64,000 bases of DNA from Photobacterium halotolerans DSM 18316 (GCF_000425165.1 NZ_AULG01000028.1:1-64000), one strand, 5' to 3'. Positions 17,784 to 27,851 are shown, numbered from the stretch's first letter. Numbers and translations are program-made. The notes: generated by a model not told the origin, from the sequence alone.

Positions 17784-20700
17784 TTATTGGATATCTCTTG
17801 GAACAGAGAAGTTATACAGTTCTTGTAAAAGGAACGGATTATTAGAGTTAGACGGTTTGATTTTTACCGTCATATGTCGCCCTGAAACAAGAATGTCCGC
17901 GTTGAATCCACCATCCGATGTCGGTTCGAGTTGTGACTCATTTAATAGTCGGAAAATGGACCAAAAACCTTCCTTTGCTTTTCTGTGTTGTTCACCGCTG
18001 GAGGTGATGTCCTGAATGTTGACGTTCACGAAAAACTCGTTACTTTCCGGTGGCCACACAAACTGCTTACTCTTTGCCGGGCCATGGTAATAATCCAGAC
18101 TTTCACCACCGAAGTTCAGGCTGGCGCGTATTGCGCTGGAATCCAGATCGATAAAGCGTGAACTGAAATCAATGTTGAACTTGTTCGATGTGGGATCGAA
18201 AAGCACATTCTTGATCATGGTGTAGTTCTTCATCTGGGTGATCATTTCTTGCGATAGCTGCAATGTTTCGCCATCAACACGTTTGGCCTGCCACAAATTC
18301 GTGTCATAGAAAGGCGAAAGCGTGTCATCAATGAAGCTGTCCAGAGTGCCTTGCGCAGCAAAAAATTCTTCGAAATCGGTCAGTGAAATCTCAGTTTCAG
18401 CATGCTTGGTGAACGGATACTTGTTCTGACCTACAAGTTCAAATTTACTGTAGACATTACTGGTCCATAACTCCTGGATACCCAATTGGGATTCTGCCAG
18501 CAAGACAGACCACGCCTGATGGGCGATTTCATTTAACCAGCTTTTCACAGGCTCCGGTGCTTTTTGGGCAACCTGCTTCAAACGAACAATGGGATCAGCC
18601 GCGGTTTCACGCATTCTGGCTTTGGCGGCGATCAAAGCCGCTTGCTGTACATTTGGCGCATCGGTGATCTGCTTCAGATACGCTCGCAGGTTGCTGAGCG
18701 AACTGATCACCTGATCCCAGGGGGCTTGTGAGTTTTCTGTTTCACTGGTTTGCAGGGTATTAATTACCGCAAAGGCTTTCTCGACCCTTTTCATCAGCTC
18801 GTAATCAGGTTCGATCACTTTCTCTGCCGAGTCTTTTAACAGATCTACCGCTTGATTAAGGCGTTCATCCTTCAGTGGTATCTGAGCCAGCGCACCAGCT
18901 TCTGGCGAATATTTGGTGTTGGTATACAACAAATTCAGTATGGTACTTAACGGTGATGTCGGGCCTGACAGAGTGTCAATCGCATTGGTTATTTCAACTA
19001 TGTTGTCATACCGCTTAAAGCGTAAATCGCTGATGGCAGTACGCCAGACATTGATATAGTCGTCAGTATATTTACGACGCACCTTGGCCTGAAAGGCTTT
19101 AAGCTCTTCGTCAGACGGCAGAGTGTTATTGGATAAACCCAACACCCAGTTGTCGGCAATCAAATCGTGCGATAAAGACTCCGATAAAGGACGATAGAAA
19201 GTGGTAAAGCCGGTCGCGGTATAAATTTTGTTGATATTCAGTTCATTAAGATTGCTTTTTTCATTATCAAAAATTTCACCAAAATTGAAACCTATTGCAC
19301 GTGGAATACTGAGCTGGCCGAGATCGGCATCTCTGCCACTGTTGAGAATCTGGCTGTAGGCAATCTCCACTTTGGATTGGGACAGCAGGTCACGCCTGGT
19401 AGTACGAACCAGATCCCAGTTGATCTCAATGGGTGGGAAATTGGTTTTGAAGTACACCGCCAGATATTGAGGTATGCTGGCATACGCCCCCTCAGAGCCC
19501 AAATCACCAGTGAGCAGACGTGAAATTGACTTCAGAAGAAAACTGTAATCGCGTTTGTCAGCTTCATTCAGCATCAGATAAATTTTCAGTAAATGGAGCT
19601 TTTCTTGATGTGACAGGCTGCTTTTTGCCAGCTTCAGTTGGATATGCTTTTCTACTAGCGGCAACAGTTGCAGGTGAATGCTGTCCAGTAAATGCTGATA
19701 GGCAATCTGCGTTGTCTGATCCAGTTTGTCGACATTAATATCGATCAGCTTTTCGTCCAGAAGATGGCTGGCGTTGGTCCAGGCCTGATAAAGAGGCAAA
19801 ATACCGTTTGATGTGACGGCAAACTGGCTCTTCAGGTCGGCGTATTCGTGATCTTCGCTTTTATTATTAGCGACTTCCAGAAGCTGGTTGATTATGGAAA
19901 TATTGCTTTGCGTAGTCGTAAAGAAATAGTAACCACTTACGCTGAGCAAAGTGACACAAGCGGCCATTGTCATGTGGCTTTTGCGGATGAGTTGTCTTAG
20001 ATGGCGCTTGTTTTCACCGGCAAAGTTTGCCTCTGGTAGCACCTGCTCATCAATAATAAAGCGAGTGAACAGAGGTGATTCTGATAACTGGTCGTGTTCG
20101 GACGCAATCATTGGAACATTGAAATAATTACTGCATCCTTTGGCAAGCAGGTTGTATTTCCGGCCACCTTGATGACTGGATGTGAAGTAAAGACCCCGCA
20201 AGTCAACAAGGTGAAACCCGTCCTTTTCCAGCCGCACTTTGTTCAGGGTATCCCGGATGATTCTATGACAAAGCTCGAACTGTTTTGGAAAAGTAACCAG
20301 TGCACTGTTGTTGACCAGTGAGCGTTCCATCGCGGCACAGTCAAGGGTGCTTTGTTCCATCTTGCTCAGAATAGCGTAAAAGCCGCTGTCAAAGACGTCA
20401 TTGAGTGTGCCTTTGGCATCTTTCAGGGAAATGGAAAGATGTTCTAGCTGCATTTTCAGCGGGCTGAGAGACACAAATTCTTTGAAGCCTTTCAGTTTGT
20501 CGATTTTTGACAGGAAAACATACACAGGCAAGGCTGTATGGGTCATCTCAGTGATGTCACTGAGACGGGTATTGATAATATCCAGTATATACTCGCGCTG
20601 AGACTCCTCCTGAGTGATCAAAAATTCAAGATCCACCACATACAGGCAGCCTGCAAATGGTTTGCGGGGCTTAACACTGACAATTTTCTCCAGAAATGCT

Positions 20701-21179
20701 TTCCAGAGAGTTTGATCTGTATTGGATGTATCCTGATAAATCAGGCGCGGAGCAGGCTTGATGTAAATCGCCTTTTCTGATTCGTGCCAGACAAAATAAT
20801 CAGTTTGCAGCGTATTTTTCTGATCTATTGGCTTGATCGCATGAGAACTGGTCAGGAGCGATGTCTTTCCTGATTTCTTGTTGCCCAGTAACAGGTAAAT
20901 AGGTTTATGACTGGAACTTTTCAACAGGGAAGACAAGAGTCCCTTCAGCGTTTCTTCTTCTGTTTCTATATCGCTGGTAGAGCGTGACTTACGCTTCTTT
21001 ATTTCGTAACCGATCAGAAGCAATATTGCTACACCAAAAATGATGACCATAGGCCCCCATGTCAGGTAATTACTGACAGGAAAAGCCATAATGAAATATG
21101 AGAATAAGCCATACAGCACCGAAAGCAGCACTGCAGAGAGCACGATAAATACTCTTGGCGTTTTGAGTTTGCTAATCAA
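17784..21179 (-). CDS. tssM: T6SS inner-membrane protein TssM (IcmF)
   Basis: 1131 residues, a normal TssM length. Two N-terminal membrane helices (VFIVLSAVLLSVLYGLFSYF and MVIIFGVAILLLIGYEI) precede a cytoplasmic NTPase-like domain with an intact Walker A, LLGNKKSGKTSLL. A third helix (TMAACVTLLSVSGYYFF, about residue 405) is followed by the long periplasmic region that binds TssJ. With TssL and TssJ it spans the envelope as the membrane complex. It is on the opposite strand to all other core genes here, and a TagA-like gene lies upstream, 23 bases away. Confidence 0.95.
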   Translation of the reverse strand: MISKLKTPRVFIVLSAVLLSVLYGLFSYFIMAFPVSNYLTWGPMVIIFGVAILLLIGYEIKKRKSRSTSDIETEEETLKGLLSSLLKSSSHKPIYLLLGNKKSGKTSLLTSSHAIKPIDQKNTLQTDYFVWHESEKAIYIKPAPRLIYQDTSNTDQTLWKAFLEKIVSVKPRKPFAGCLYVVDLEFLITQEESQREYILDIINTRLSDITEMTHTALPVYVFLSKIDKLKGFKEFVSLSPLKMQLEHLSISLKDAKGTLNDVFDSGFYAILSKMEQSTLDCAAMERSLVNNSALVTFPKQFELCHRIIRDTLNKVRLEKDGFHLVDLRGLYFTSSHQGGRKYNLLAKGCSNYFNVPMIASEHDQLSESPLFTRFIIDEQVLPEANFAGENKRHLRQLIRKSHMTMAACVTLLSVSGYYFFTTTQSNISIINQLLEVANNKSEDHEYADLKSQFAVTSNGILPLYQAWTNASHLLDEKLIDINVDKLDQTTQIAYQHLLDSIHLQLLPLVEKHIQLKLAKSSLSHQEKLHLLKIYLMLNEADKRDYSFLLKSISRLLTGDLGSEGAYASIPQYLAVYFKTNFPPIEINWDLVRTTRRDLLSQSKVEIAYSQILNSGRDADLGQLSIPRAIGFNFGEIFDNEKSNLNELNINKIYTATGFTTFYRPLSESLSHDLIADNWVLGLSNNTLPSDEELKAFQAKVRRKYTDDYINVWRTAISDLRFKRYDNIVEITNAIDTLSGPTSPLSTILNLLYTNTKYSPEAGALAQIPLKDERLNQAVDLLKDSAEKVIEPDYELMKRVEKAFAVINTLQTSETENSQAPWDQVISSLSNLRAYLKQITDAPNVQQAALIAAKARMRETAADPIVRLKQVAQKAPEPVKSWLNEIAHQAWSVLLAESQLGIQELWTSNVYSKFELVGQNKYPFTKHAETEISLTDFEEFFAAQGTLDSFIDDTLSPFYDTNLWQAKRVDGETLQLSQEMITQMKNYTMIKNVLFDPTSNKFNIDFSSRFIDLDSSAIRASLNFGGESLDYYHGPAKSKQFVWPPESNEFFVNVNIQDITSSGEQHRKAKEGFWSIFRLLNESQLEPTSDGGFNADILVSGRHMTVKIKPSNSNNPFLLQELYNFSVPRDIQ

Positions 21180-21202
21180 GATATAACCTGCCTGAATAAT
21201 TT

Positions 21203-22495
21203 TTATTGGTTTTTATTTTCGAAATTATGTGTGAGTTCCATAAGGCGATATTGATAGGCACTCAAGGTTTTTTGTGCTTTTAAAATATCGTCATGGTTTA
21301 TGTGACCTTTCTCCAAATAATCAAGGCGGCCAAGGAATGGAAAAAGGGTATTACTAAATCGGTAGGCCGCTGAAATATTCTCACTGTCATCGACAAGTGC
21401 TGCATTCGCTATGATAGTTCTGGCTCGTTTGAACTGGTCATTGATGAGCAGATAATCCTGCGCCAGCGCCGCTTTACCTGCCCGATACTGACTCACTGAC
21501 TCTTTGGCTGCAATGGAGTCGGGATAGAGCGTATTGACGTTATTGGCCAGCTCTTCCAGTGTCTGGTGCTCATATACCCGTCCGGGAAAAGCCGTCCAGT
21601 TCATCATCAGATCATGGGTTCTGGTCAGGACATCTTCTTTGAGTCTGTGTTTGAAATAGGGCTCTGCCTGGATAAGTCTGGATGTAATACTTTCCAGTTG
21701 TTCGGCAGTTGCGGTCTTAATATCACGCTGGTACAGGTATTGCCGGACTGCGACAACAGAAAAGACCAGGCAACCCAGGGTAAACACGGTGGCCAACCAG
21801 TAACACCAGGCCGGCAGAATGTGTTTTGCCGCCTGTTTTTTGACAGGTGGCTGCTCAGCAGCAGGCTGATTTGTCACTTCTGGCGACGGGGCTGGCGTGG
21901 GTAATTGACGCTGCTTTTGTTTAGCTAATTCTTTTTCGGCCTGTTCATCCAGCTGATCTTTCCATTCCGTAAACTGCCTGCGAACAGGGCCCAGCGATGG
22001 GGCTTGCTTCCCCAATTGACGATGAAGTTCCTGTTCAATATTCAGAGCAAGGTGGTGTCCGGCTTCGACTAAGGGCAGGTCCTTCAGCGACACTTTAATT
22101 TTGCTCAGTGCCAACGGCATTTGTTCTGCCACCCAGTCAAAAGACTGGATACGTGCATTGGGTTTACTGGCAGCCGGAAAAGCCGTGTGCCAATAGACGA
22201 TGGACAGATCATTGAGAACATTGAGTCCGTTAACCGCTCCCATCAATCCGTCAATACGACAGGCAGATACACAATAGTAACTGGCACAGCGAAAGTCCTT
22301 GCTGTGCTGGGTCAGGAGTGATTCTGAAACAGTATAGATCTCTTTCCATGGCGCTGGTGAGACAAGGCTGCTTAATCGATTTACGTTTCTTTTCAAGTCA
22401 GAAAAGAGATCGAGATCCCTCGGATCTTGACCAACAGGCAATTGTGCCGATATTGGTCTGAGTGCAATATCAGTGAATTTCATTGTTTTAGCCAA
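21203..22495 (-). CDS. ImpA-domain membrane protein, TagA/VasL-like
   Basis: 430 residues. The ImpA N-terminal domain opens with IALRPISAQLPVGQDPRDLD, then a charged linker (EKELAKQKQRQLPTPAPSPE), a single membrane helix (WLATVFTLGCLVFSVVAV, about 235-255) and a helical C-terminal part. This arrangement matches VasL of V. cholerae and TagA of enteroaggregative E. coli. TagA caps the far end of the growing sheath at the opposite membrane and sets its length. It is the first gene of the leftward tagA-tssM block. Assignment to TagA rather than a second TssA rests on the membrane helix and its position beside tssM. Confidence 0.8.
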   Translation of the reverse strand: MAKTMKFTDIALRPISAQLPVGQDPRDLDLFSDLKRNVNRLSSLVSPAPWKEIYTVSESLLTQHSKDFRCASYYCVSACRIDGLMGAVNGLNVLNDLSIVYWHTAFPAASKPNARIQSFDWVAEQMPLALSKIKVSLKDLPLVEAGHHLALNIEQELHRQLGKQAPSLGPVRRQFTEWKDQLDEQAEKELAKQKQRQLPTPAPSPEVTNQPAAEQPPVKKQAAKHILPAWCYWLATVFTLGCLVFSVVAVRQYLYQRDIKTATAEQLESITSRLIQAEPYFKHRLKEDVLTRTHDLMMNWTAFPGRVYEHQTLEELANNVNTLYPDSIAAKESVSQYRAGKAALAQDYLLINDQFKRARTIIANAALVDDSENISAAYRFSNTLFPFLGRLDYLEKGHINHDDILKAQKTLSAYQYRLMELTHNFENKNQ

Positions 22496-23226
22496 CGTCG
22501 AAGCTTGTAATTATGAGTAAAAGTATTTATGTGGCAGGAAGTTAATTTCTGCTCACTAACTTAATAATTAATTTATTAGTAGATGCTAAACTACAAGGCG
22601 GATCAATTTTACGCTTTGTTAACTCCTCTGCGTATTACTGTGATTATAAAATGCCACCCTAGACAATATGCCTGTTTAGGCTGTTAATTTTTATATCTGA
22701 GGAATAATTTTAACTATTCCTTACTGCATATGAACCATATTGTAATCTGAAGCGTTGTAGTAAACTAAGTGAATGCTATTTTTGCTGGATAAAGATCACA
22801 CATTGATGTCTGTCAATAATTTTTTACCCGTTTTTATTAGAACCATCCTTATGTTTTAACCGTTTTTAACATTGCTATGACAATCTTTAATCTTTGTTGT
22901 CATCGCTGATAGAAGTGATTTTAGTTCTTGATGCATGAACTTGGGAGTTTAATCACACTTATGGTCGATTAAATTAATGAATCATAAAATACATTTTTGG
23001 GACGCATGCCTCAAATTGATATTTTCAATCCAGTGACCTTAATGGTAGGCAATTAAAGATTAGCTTTGTGAGTTTAAAATTGCTGTCAATTCGCAACCTC
23101 ATACAGTGAAAATGACAGATCCAATAGGAAAAATAACTTATTTACAGATAGCGTAAATCAAGCCTTGAATTCGTATTTTTATGCGTTTATCTTTCAGGGG
23201 TTTTTAAATTAGAGAAAGCGAACATT
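22496..23226. promoter_or_regulatory. Long A/T-rich divergent promoter region of the T6SS locus
   Basis: 731 bases without a gene between the leftward tagA-tssM block and the rightward outer-membrane protein-tssL operon. The sequence is strikingly A/T-rich against its coding flanks, with repeated TTAAT/ATTAA tracts (for example near 22560-22580). This is the kind of DNA bound by H-NS-like silencers, so silencing with relief by a specific activator is plausible. No convincing -24/-12 sigma-54 site was found on either strand. Confidence 0.6.
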
Positions 23227-23823
23227 ATGCCTCGTCTTCTTACAGTAGCCTGTATAGCTTATTGTTTAATTCATGCTTCCTTTGCCTCTGCCAAAGGTGA
23301 ACGTTTTGGTGTCACTGGCGCATATTATGATTTTACGTCGACTGCTGAGGAAGGTGAGTCGGGCGAAAACCAAAGTATTCGCTGGGGACTGGTACATACA
23401 CGGCCTATCGATGATAACAGTGCCCGCTGGCGCTGGTGGTTTGGTCTGAATTATTTCGCGGACAGTATTCCTGCACCTCAGAATGGTGTTTACCAGGAAG
23501 TTACCAATTATGAGTTTCGTGTACTGCCTCAGTATGCCGTACCCGTGGCGAGCTGGCTGACACCTTACCTTGGCGCGGGTATATCACTGGCCTATAGCCA
23601 GTACAGCGAGCGGTGGCATGTTGATGCCGATGAATTCAAGTACGGTACTCAGTTACCTGATAACAATGCGTTTGAAGCCAGTTTACTGCTTAATGCAGGC
23701 ATGGTGATAAAAATGGGCAGTAATCCCGATGCGCATTTACAGATTGCTCCTCAGGCGACGCTGATCGTGCCGGTCAATGATGGTCTTGGCGGCGTAGAAT
23801 TTTCCTTATCGTTTCTATTCTAA
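23227..23823 (+). CDS. T6SS-linked outer-membrane beta-barrel protein
   Basis: 198 residues with a signal peptide ending in IHASFASAKG. The rest alternates aromatic/hydrophobic and polar residues and ends in FSLSFLF, a C-terminal Phe signature of outer-membrane barrels; an eight-strand barrel fits the size. I do not recognise a named family. It is the first gene of the second rightward T6SS operon and its stop lies nine bases before tagH, so an envelope role tied to the secretion system is a reasonable inference. Confidence 0.65.
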   Translation: MPRLLTVACIAYCLIHASFASAKGERFGVTGAYYDFTSTAEEGESGENQSIRWGLVHTRPIDDNSARWRWWFGLNYFADSIPAPQNGVYQEVTNYEFRVLPQYAVPVASWLTPYLGAGISLAYSQYSERWHVDADEFKYGTQLPDNNAFEASLLLNAGMVIKMGSNPDAHLQIAPQATLIVPVNDGLGGVEFSLSFLF

Positions 23824-23831
23824 GATCGTTT

Positions 23832-25181
23832 ATGACGCACAAAACCCTCATTCTCAAAGTGAACAGTGCCCCGGAAGAATATGTCGGGGCAAAGCAAATG
23901 GAATTTGACAGTCAGGGCGGGACAATCGGCCGTAGTGCTCAGAGTGTCTTTCATCTTGAAGACCAGAATAAGTATCTATCGGCGACACATGCTCTGATCA
24001 CCTGTTATAACGGTGAGTATTATCTCAATGATATCAGCACCAATGGTACCTTTATCAATGGTAAGCGTGCGCTGAAGAGTCAGCCGACAGTGCTGCAGGA
24101 AGGCGATTCTATTTCGATGGGCCGCTATGAATTCAGTGCAGGATTTGAGAATGAGGTGCAGCATATTAATCTGGCAGAAGACATTATGCCGGATATGAAA
24201 AGCAATGATCCCGTCGACAGTTTGAACCTGATCCTTCCTCCTGAATCTGAAATGTTAGGGGAGGGAACGATAGAAGAGCTGTTCCTGCCACAAGATGATA
24301 AAGGGGATTCTACTGAACCGCTTTCTTATCTTCAGGAAGTGAATGAAGAAGCTGAATCTCTGATTGAAGATGACGAGCCCAAACAGTTTGTTGATTACAA
24401 CGCAACACAACGACAAATCCTTGACGATAGTGAAAGCATTCATTCTGAAATGGATGTTCCCAGCCTGATTCCGGAAGACTGGAATGTTGAAGATGGCAGT
24501 TTTCCTGCTTCGGAAAAAGCGGAGACCTTTTCATCACCACGGGATAAATTCACTCAACGAGCTGCACCTGTCAGGCGTGCAACATCACACACCCAGCCTT
24601 CAGTAACAGAACAACCCACTCAGTCCAGAGCAGTGAGTACTGCCAAGAAGCGTTCTGAAACATCAGATATGCAACCGGAACAGGCGTTTTTGCAAGGGTT
24701 AGGCATTCCCTCCGAGTTGCAACACCTTTGTGACGAGCACTGGTTTCGTCAAATGGGGCTGAGCTTAAAAGGGTGCCTTGATGCACTGAGCGCAGAGTTG
24801 CATCTTTCTCTGGAGATGGCTGGTGACTCCGAGTCAGCCAAACCGCACTTACTGGACAGTATGATGTCGCTGTACCAGCAGTCGATTCTTGAGCCTTATG
24901 AGTTGATAGAACATATCCAGGAAGAGCTGGATGCGCACCGCTCCCGATTACTTCAGGCACGAGAAGGTATTTTCCAGCAACAGCTGGAAGCTTTGTCACC
25001 GTCAACATTTGAAGCCAGACAAAAGGCCGGCGGGGGCTGGCTGAAGAGCCAACGCAACTGGAAAGCGTATCAGGCGTACTTTTCTGAGCAGCAGTCAAAT
25101 TGGCGGACCGAGGAAAAACATAGCTTTGATGCAAGCTTAGAATCAAAGTACAGAGAATTGTTACAGGAGCAAAATGCGTAA
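23832..25181 (+). CDS. tagH: T6SS FHA-domain protein TagH
   Basis: 449 residues. The N-terminal FHA phosphothreonine-binding domain (about 28-95) shows IGRSAQSVFHL, ATHALI and ISTNGTFING. An acidic, poorly conserved middle (about 120-280) leads to a C-terminal helical domain shared by T6SS FHA proteins. In Pseudomonas the FHA protein is phosphorylated by the kinase PpkA and triggers assembly; here the candidate kinase is at 8433. tssJ begins eight bases before its stop. Confidence 0.88.
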   Translation: MTHKTLILKVNSAPEEYVGAKQMEFDSQGGTIGRSAQSVFHLEDQNKYLSATHALITCYNGEYYLNDISTNGTFINGKRALKSQPTVLQEGDSISMGRYEFSAGFENEVQHINLAEDIMPDMKSNDPVDSLNLILPPESEMLGEGTIEELFLPQDDKGDSTEPLSYLQEVNEEAESLIEDDEPKQFVDYNATQRQILDDSESIHSEMDVPSLIPEDWNVEDGSFPASEKAETFSSPRDKFTQRAAPVRRATSHTQPSVTEQPTQSRAVSTAKKRSETSDMQPEQAFLQGLGIPSELQHLCDEHWFRQMGLSLKGCLDALSAELHLSLEMAGDSESAKPHLLDSMMSLYQQSILEPYELIEHIQEELDAHRSRLLQAREGIFQQQLEALSPSTFEARQKAGGGWLKSQRNWKAYQAYFSEQQSNWRTEEKHSFDASLESKYRELLQEQNA

Positions 25182-25677
25182 TTATTTTTTGGCATTGATT
25201 GCCGCACTGTCACTGTCAGGGTGCGCAGTTTGGGAGCAGTTTAAAGATACTACCGGGCTTATCCCTGAAACTGCGGAAGTAGAAGTGCATATTATGACAG
25301 ATAAGAGTCTGAATCTTCGTCCTAACGGGTCATCATCACCGGCCATTCTGCGCATTTATGAGCTGTCTTCACCTGTGCTGTTTCGCAGCTTGGATTTCTT
25401 CTCATTATTTGAAAACGACAAAGCTGCACTGGGTGATGAATATATTAAGCGGTATGAGTACCAGCTAGAACCCGATCAGGAACTCACGGAATTCTTGAAA
25501 CTTCAGCCAGAAACACGCGCCGTCGGATTTGCAGTTGCTTTCCGGGATATTAACGGGACAAGTTGGCGGACTATACACACTATCGAAGAGCGGGAGAGTT
25601 ATTATCTGGACGTGAATCTGGCGAATAACGTGTTGTCTGTTGAACGTACACAAGGCGTAGAACAGATTTATTTCTAA
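25174..25677 (+). CDS. tssJ: T6SS outer-membrane lipoprotein TssJ
   Basis: 167 residues with a type II signal peptide: LALIAALSLSGCAVWEQF contains the lipobox LSGC. The mature part is the TssJ transthyretin-like fold with the pattern VEVHIMTDKSLNLRPNGSSSPAILRIYEL. It is anchored in the outer membrane and holds the periplasmic end of TssM. CAGGAG lies before the ATG, inside the end of tagH. Confidence 0.94.
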   Translation: MRNYFLALIAALSLSGCAVWEQFKDTTGLIPETAEVEVHIMTDKSLNLRPNGSSSPAILRIYELSSPVLFRSLDFFSLFENDKAALGDEYIKRYEYQLEPDQELTEFLKLQPETRAVGFAVAFRDINGTSWRTIHTIEERESYYLDVNLANNVLSVERTQGVEQIYF

Positions 25678-25686
25678 GGAAGCATT

Positions 25687-27012
25687 ATGTCATTGCATAA
25701 CCCGGTTGTCTGGCAAGACGGCATGTTCATGAAACCACAGCATTTTCAGCAGTTGGACCGTTTTCACTCTCAGCAAGTGAGTTTGTACACAGCTTTCAGC
25801 TCGCCATTAAATTGGGGGATTAGTCGCTTAGAGATTAATGCTGAACTGCTGAAAATGGGCAAAATCGGCGTCACGGTTGCTGAGGGGATATTACAGGATC
25901 GCACACCGTTTGCTTTTCCTTCTGAAGCCATGGCGCCGGCTATGTTGGAGGTGGACTCATCGACGGTAGATAAAGTGGTGTATTTATGCTGTCCTTTACC
26001 GTCAGAGCAGGGAGAGCTGTATACCAATGCGGGGGACGGTGCACGCTATCGTCTTCAGGAGCAGCAAGTGGTCGACTGTTTGTACGACAGTGAAGATACC
26101 ACAACCATTCATGTCGGCAGCCTGAATTTCCGGTTGATGTTAGAGACGGAAGATCGTTCGGCTTTTACGTCGATCCCAATTCTGAAAATTTCGGAAGTGA
26201 AAAGTGATGGCACTGTCTTGCTTGATGACAAGTTCATTCCTACTTGTCTTGATATTAAAGCATCCGCTGTACTGACAAAGTTTGTTACCGAATTTGCTTC
26301 TCTGCTAAAACATCGCGCTGAGTCAATTGTTAGCCGGCTTGGTGTGGTTGACCAGCAAGGCGTATCGTCGGTTGCGGATTTCATGCTATTGCAGGTGGTG
26401 AACAAGCTGGAGCCGGTTTTCTGGCATTTAGCGGGTTTGGAGGGTGTTCACCCTGAAGCACTGTACCGTGTGTTGCTGCAGGCCGAAGGAGAACTGGCGA
26501 CATTATGTACATCATCCCGTCGTCCTGAGACTTTCTCGCCCTATAATCACGGTGATCTGACCGACTGTATGTGGTCTCTGATCAGCCGGAACCGCAATAG
26601 TCTGACAGTAATGTCAGAACAGCGTGCAATCCCACTGGTGTTGAAAGAGCAAGGCTATGGTGTACGTGTCGCCAATATTGCTGATCGCGAGATTATCCAG
26701 ACGACGACCTTTATCCTTGCCGTGAAAGCCGATGTCACACTGGATGTACTTCATACCCGCTTTGTATCCCAGGTTAAAGTGGGCAGCCTTGAGAATATTC
26801 GTGATCTGGTGAACTTCCAGCTCCCTGGTATCGCCATTAAAGCAATGCCGGTTGTACCTCGTCAGCTACCTTACCATGCGGGCTTTACCTATTTTGAGCT
26901 GGATAAGGCGTCTGATGAATGGAAGGCATTGTCTTCTTCATCCGGTATTGCCATGCATGTGTCCGGCGATTTCCCCAATATTGAACTACAAATGTGGGCT
27001 GTCAGATTATGA
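25687..27012 (+). CDS. tssK: T6SS baseplate-membrane connector TssK
   Basis: 441 residues. The start NPVVWQDGMFMKPQHFQQLDR is the TssK signature. TssK trimers link the TssEFG wedges to TssL in the inner membrane. AAGGA precedes the start, and its stop overlaps the tssL start as ATGA, so TssK and TssL production is coupled. Confidence 0.96.
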   Translation: MSLHNPVVWQDGMFMKPQHFQQLDRFHSQQVSLYTAFSSPLNWGISRLEINAELLKMGKIGVTVAEGILQDRTPFAFPSEAMAPAMLEVDSSTVDKVVYLCCPLPSEQGELYTNAGDGARYRLQEQQVVDCLYDSEDTTTIHVGSLNFRLMLETEDRSAFTSIPILKISEVKSDGTVLLDDKFIPTCLDIKASAVLTKFVTEFASLLKHRAESIVSRLGVVDQQGVSSVADFMLLQVVNKLEPVFWHLAGLEGVHPEALYRVLLQAEGELATLCTSSRRPETFSPYNHGDLTDCMWSLISRNRNSLTVMSEQRAIPLVLKEQGYGVRVANIADREIIQTTTFILAVKADVTLDVLHTRFVSQVKVGSLENIRDLVNFQLPGIAIKAMPVVPRQLPYHAGFTYFELDKASDEWKALSSSSGIAMHVSGDFPNIELQMWAVRL

Positions 27013-27791
27013 GTCAGTTCGATGATGACATAACCGTCGTTCTGTTTCAGCCTGAGCCCGGCAAACCTATGGAGGTCATGCCGGCTCCTGAGGTACCACG
27101 TAATATTGCGGTAAAGCAGCTGGAAATCAAAAAACTGGGTATTAACCAGTTGGTTGACGAGTTTACCTGGGTACTGGCCTGTCTGACGTGTATTCCATCA
27201 ATTCCCTGGTTGGATGATCCTACCTTGCTGCGTGAGAAAATCAGCAGGGAAATTCAAGACGCCGAGAAGCGGCTGCTACTCGCAAACACAGACAGAGCAT
27301 CGCTGCTGGTGATGCGTTATTGTGTCTGTGCTGCTGTTGACGAAGCGGTTTACAGTCAGGAATGGGGAGAGAAAAGTAATTGGAGCACGCATAGCCTGCT
27401 TGCTGAGTTTCATAATGAAACATCAGGTGGTGATAAATTCTATACCATTCTGGACAGGCTCAGACAAGATCCCAAACGTTACAGGCAACTTATCGAATTT
27501 TTATACTTTCTGCTACAGGTGGGTTTTAAAGGGAAATTCGGTCGTGTTGAACGTGGTAACGAAAAAATCGCTGATATTGCGGAAACCATTTACCAGCTGA
27601 TAAAAGAAGACAGACTGCAGGAGCAGGAAAAGCTTCAGTTAGTGAATTTAAAGGCCGCGGTTATTAGCCGGCCTCTGAGGCGTGTGATTTCTCCCAAATT
27701 GATTATTGGCTTTACAGTGGCTCTGCTGGCAGCCATGTATTCAGCGACGTATTGGGTTATCGATTTTAAATTTAATCAACTGATTGGCTGA
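27009..27791 (+). CDS. tssL: T6SS inner-membrane protein TssL (DotU)
   Basis: About 260 residues. The cytoplasmic helical DotU domain shows YCVCAAVDEAVYSQEWGEKSNW and FLYFLLQVGFKGKFG. One C-terminal membrane helix (KLIIGFTVALLAAMYSATYWV) anchors it. There is no peptidoglycan-binding OmpA extension, so this is the short form. It interacts with TssM and TssK. ATG 27009, overlapping the tssK stop, is preferred to an in-frame TTG at 26994. A terminator at 27828 closes the operon. Confidence 0.94.
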   Translation: MSQFDDDITVVLFQPEPGKPMEVMPAPEVPRNIAVKQLEIKKLGINQLVDEFTWVLACLTCIPSIPWLDDPTLLREKISREIQDAEKRLLLANTDRASLLVMRYCVCAAVDEAVYSQEWGEKSNWSTHSLLAEFHNETSGGDKFYTILDRLRQDPKRYRQLIEFLYFLLQVGFKGKFGRVERGNEKIADIAETIYQLIKEDRLQEQEKLQLVNLKAAVISRPLRRVISPKLIIGFTVALLAAMYSATYWVIDFKFNQLIG

Positions 27792-27827
27792 GTTGTTAAA
27801 TTTATTTTGTATTCACTGAATTATTCA

Positions 27828-27851
27828 AGCGCGATGAACTCGCGCTTTTTT
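27828..27851 (+). terminator. Rho-independent terminator of the tssL operon
   Basis: AGCGCG (27828-27833) pairs with CGCGCT (27841-27846) and is followed by a T run to 27851. Confidence 0.88.

Noticed and set aside
22496-23226. Sigma-54 promoter in the T6SS divergent region
   Set aside because: TGGCA occurs but no TTGC-type -12 element is at the right spacing on either strand.
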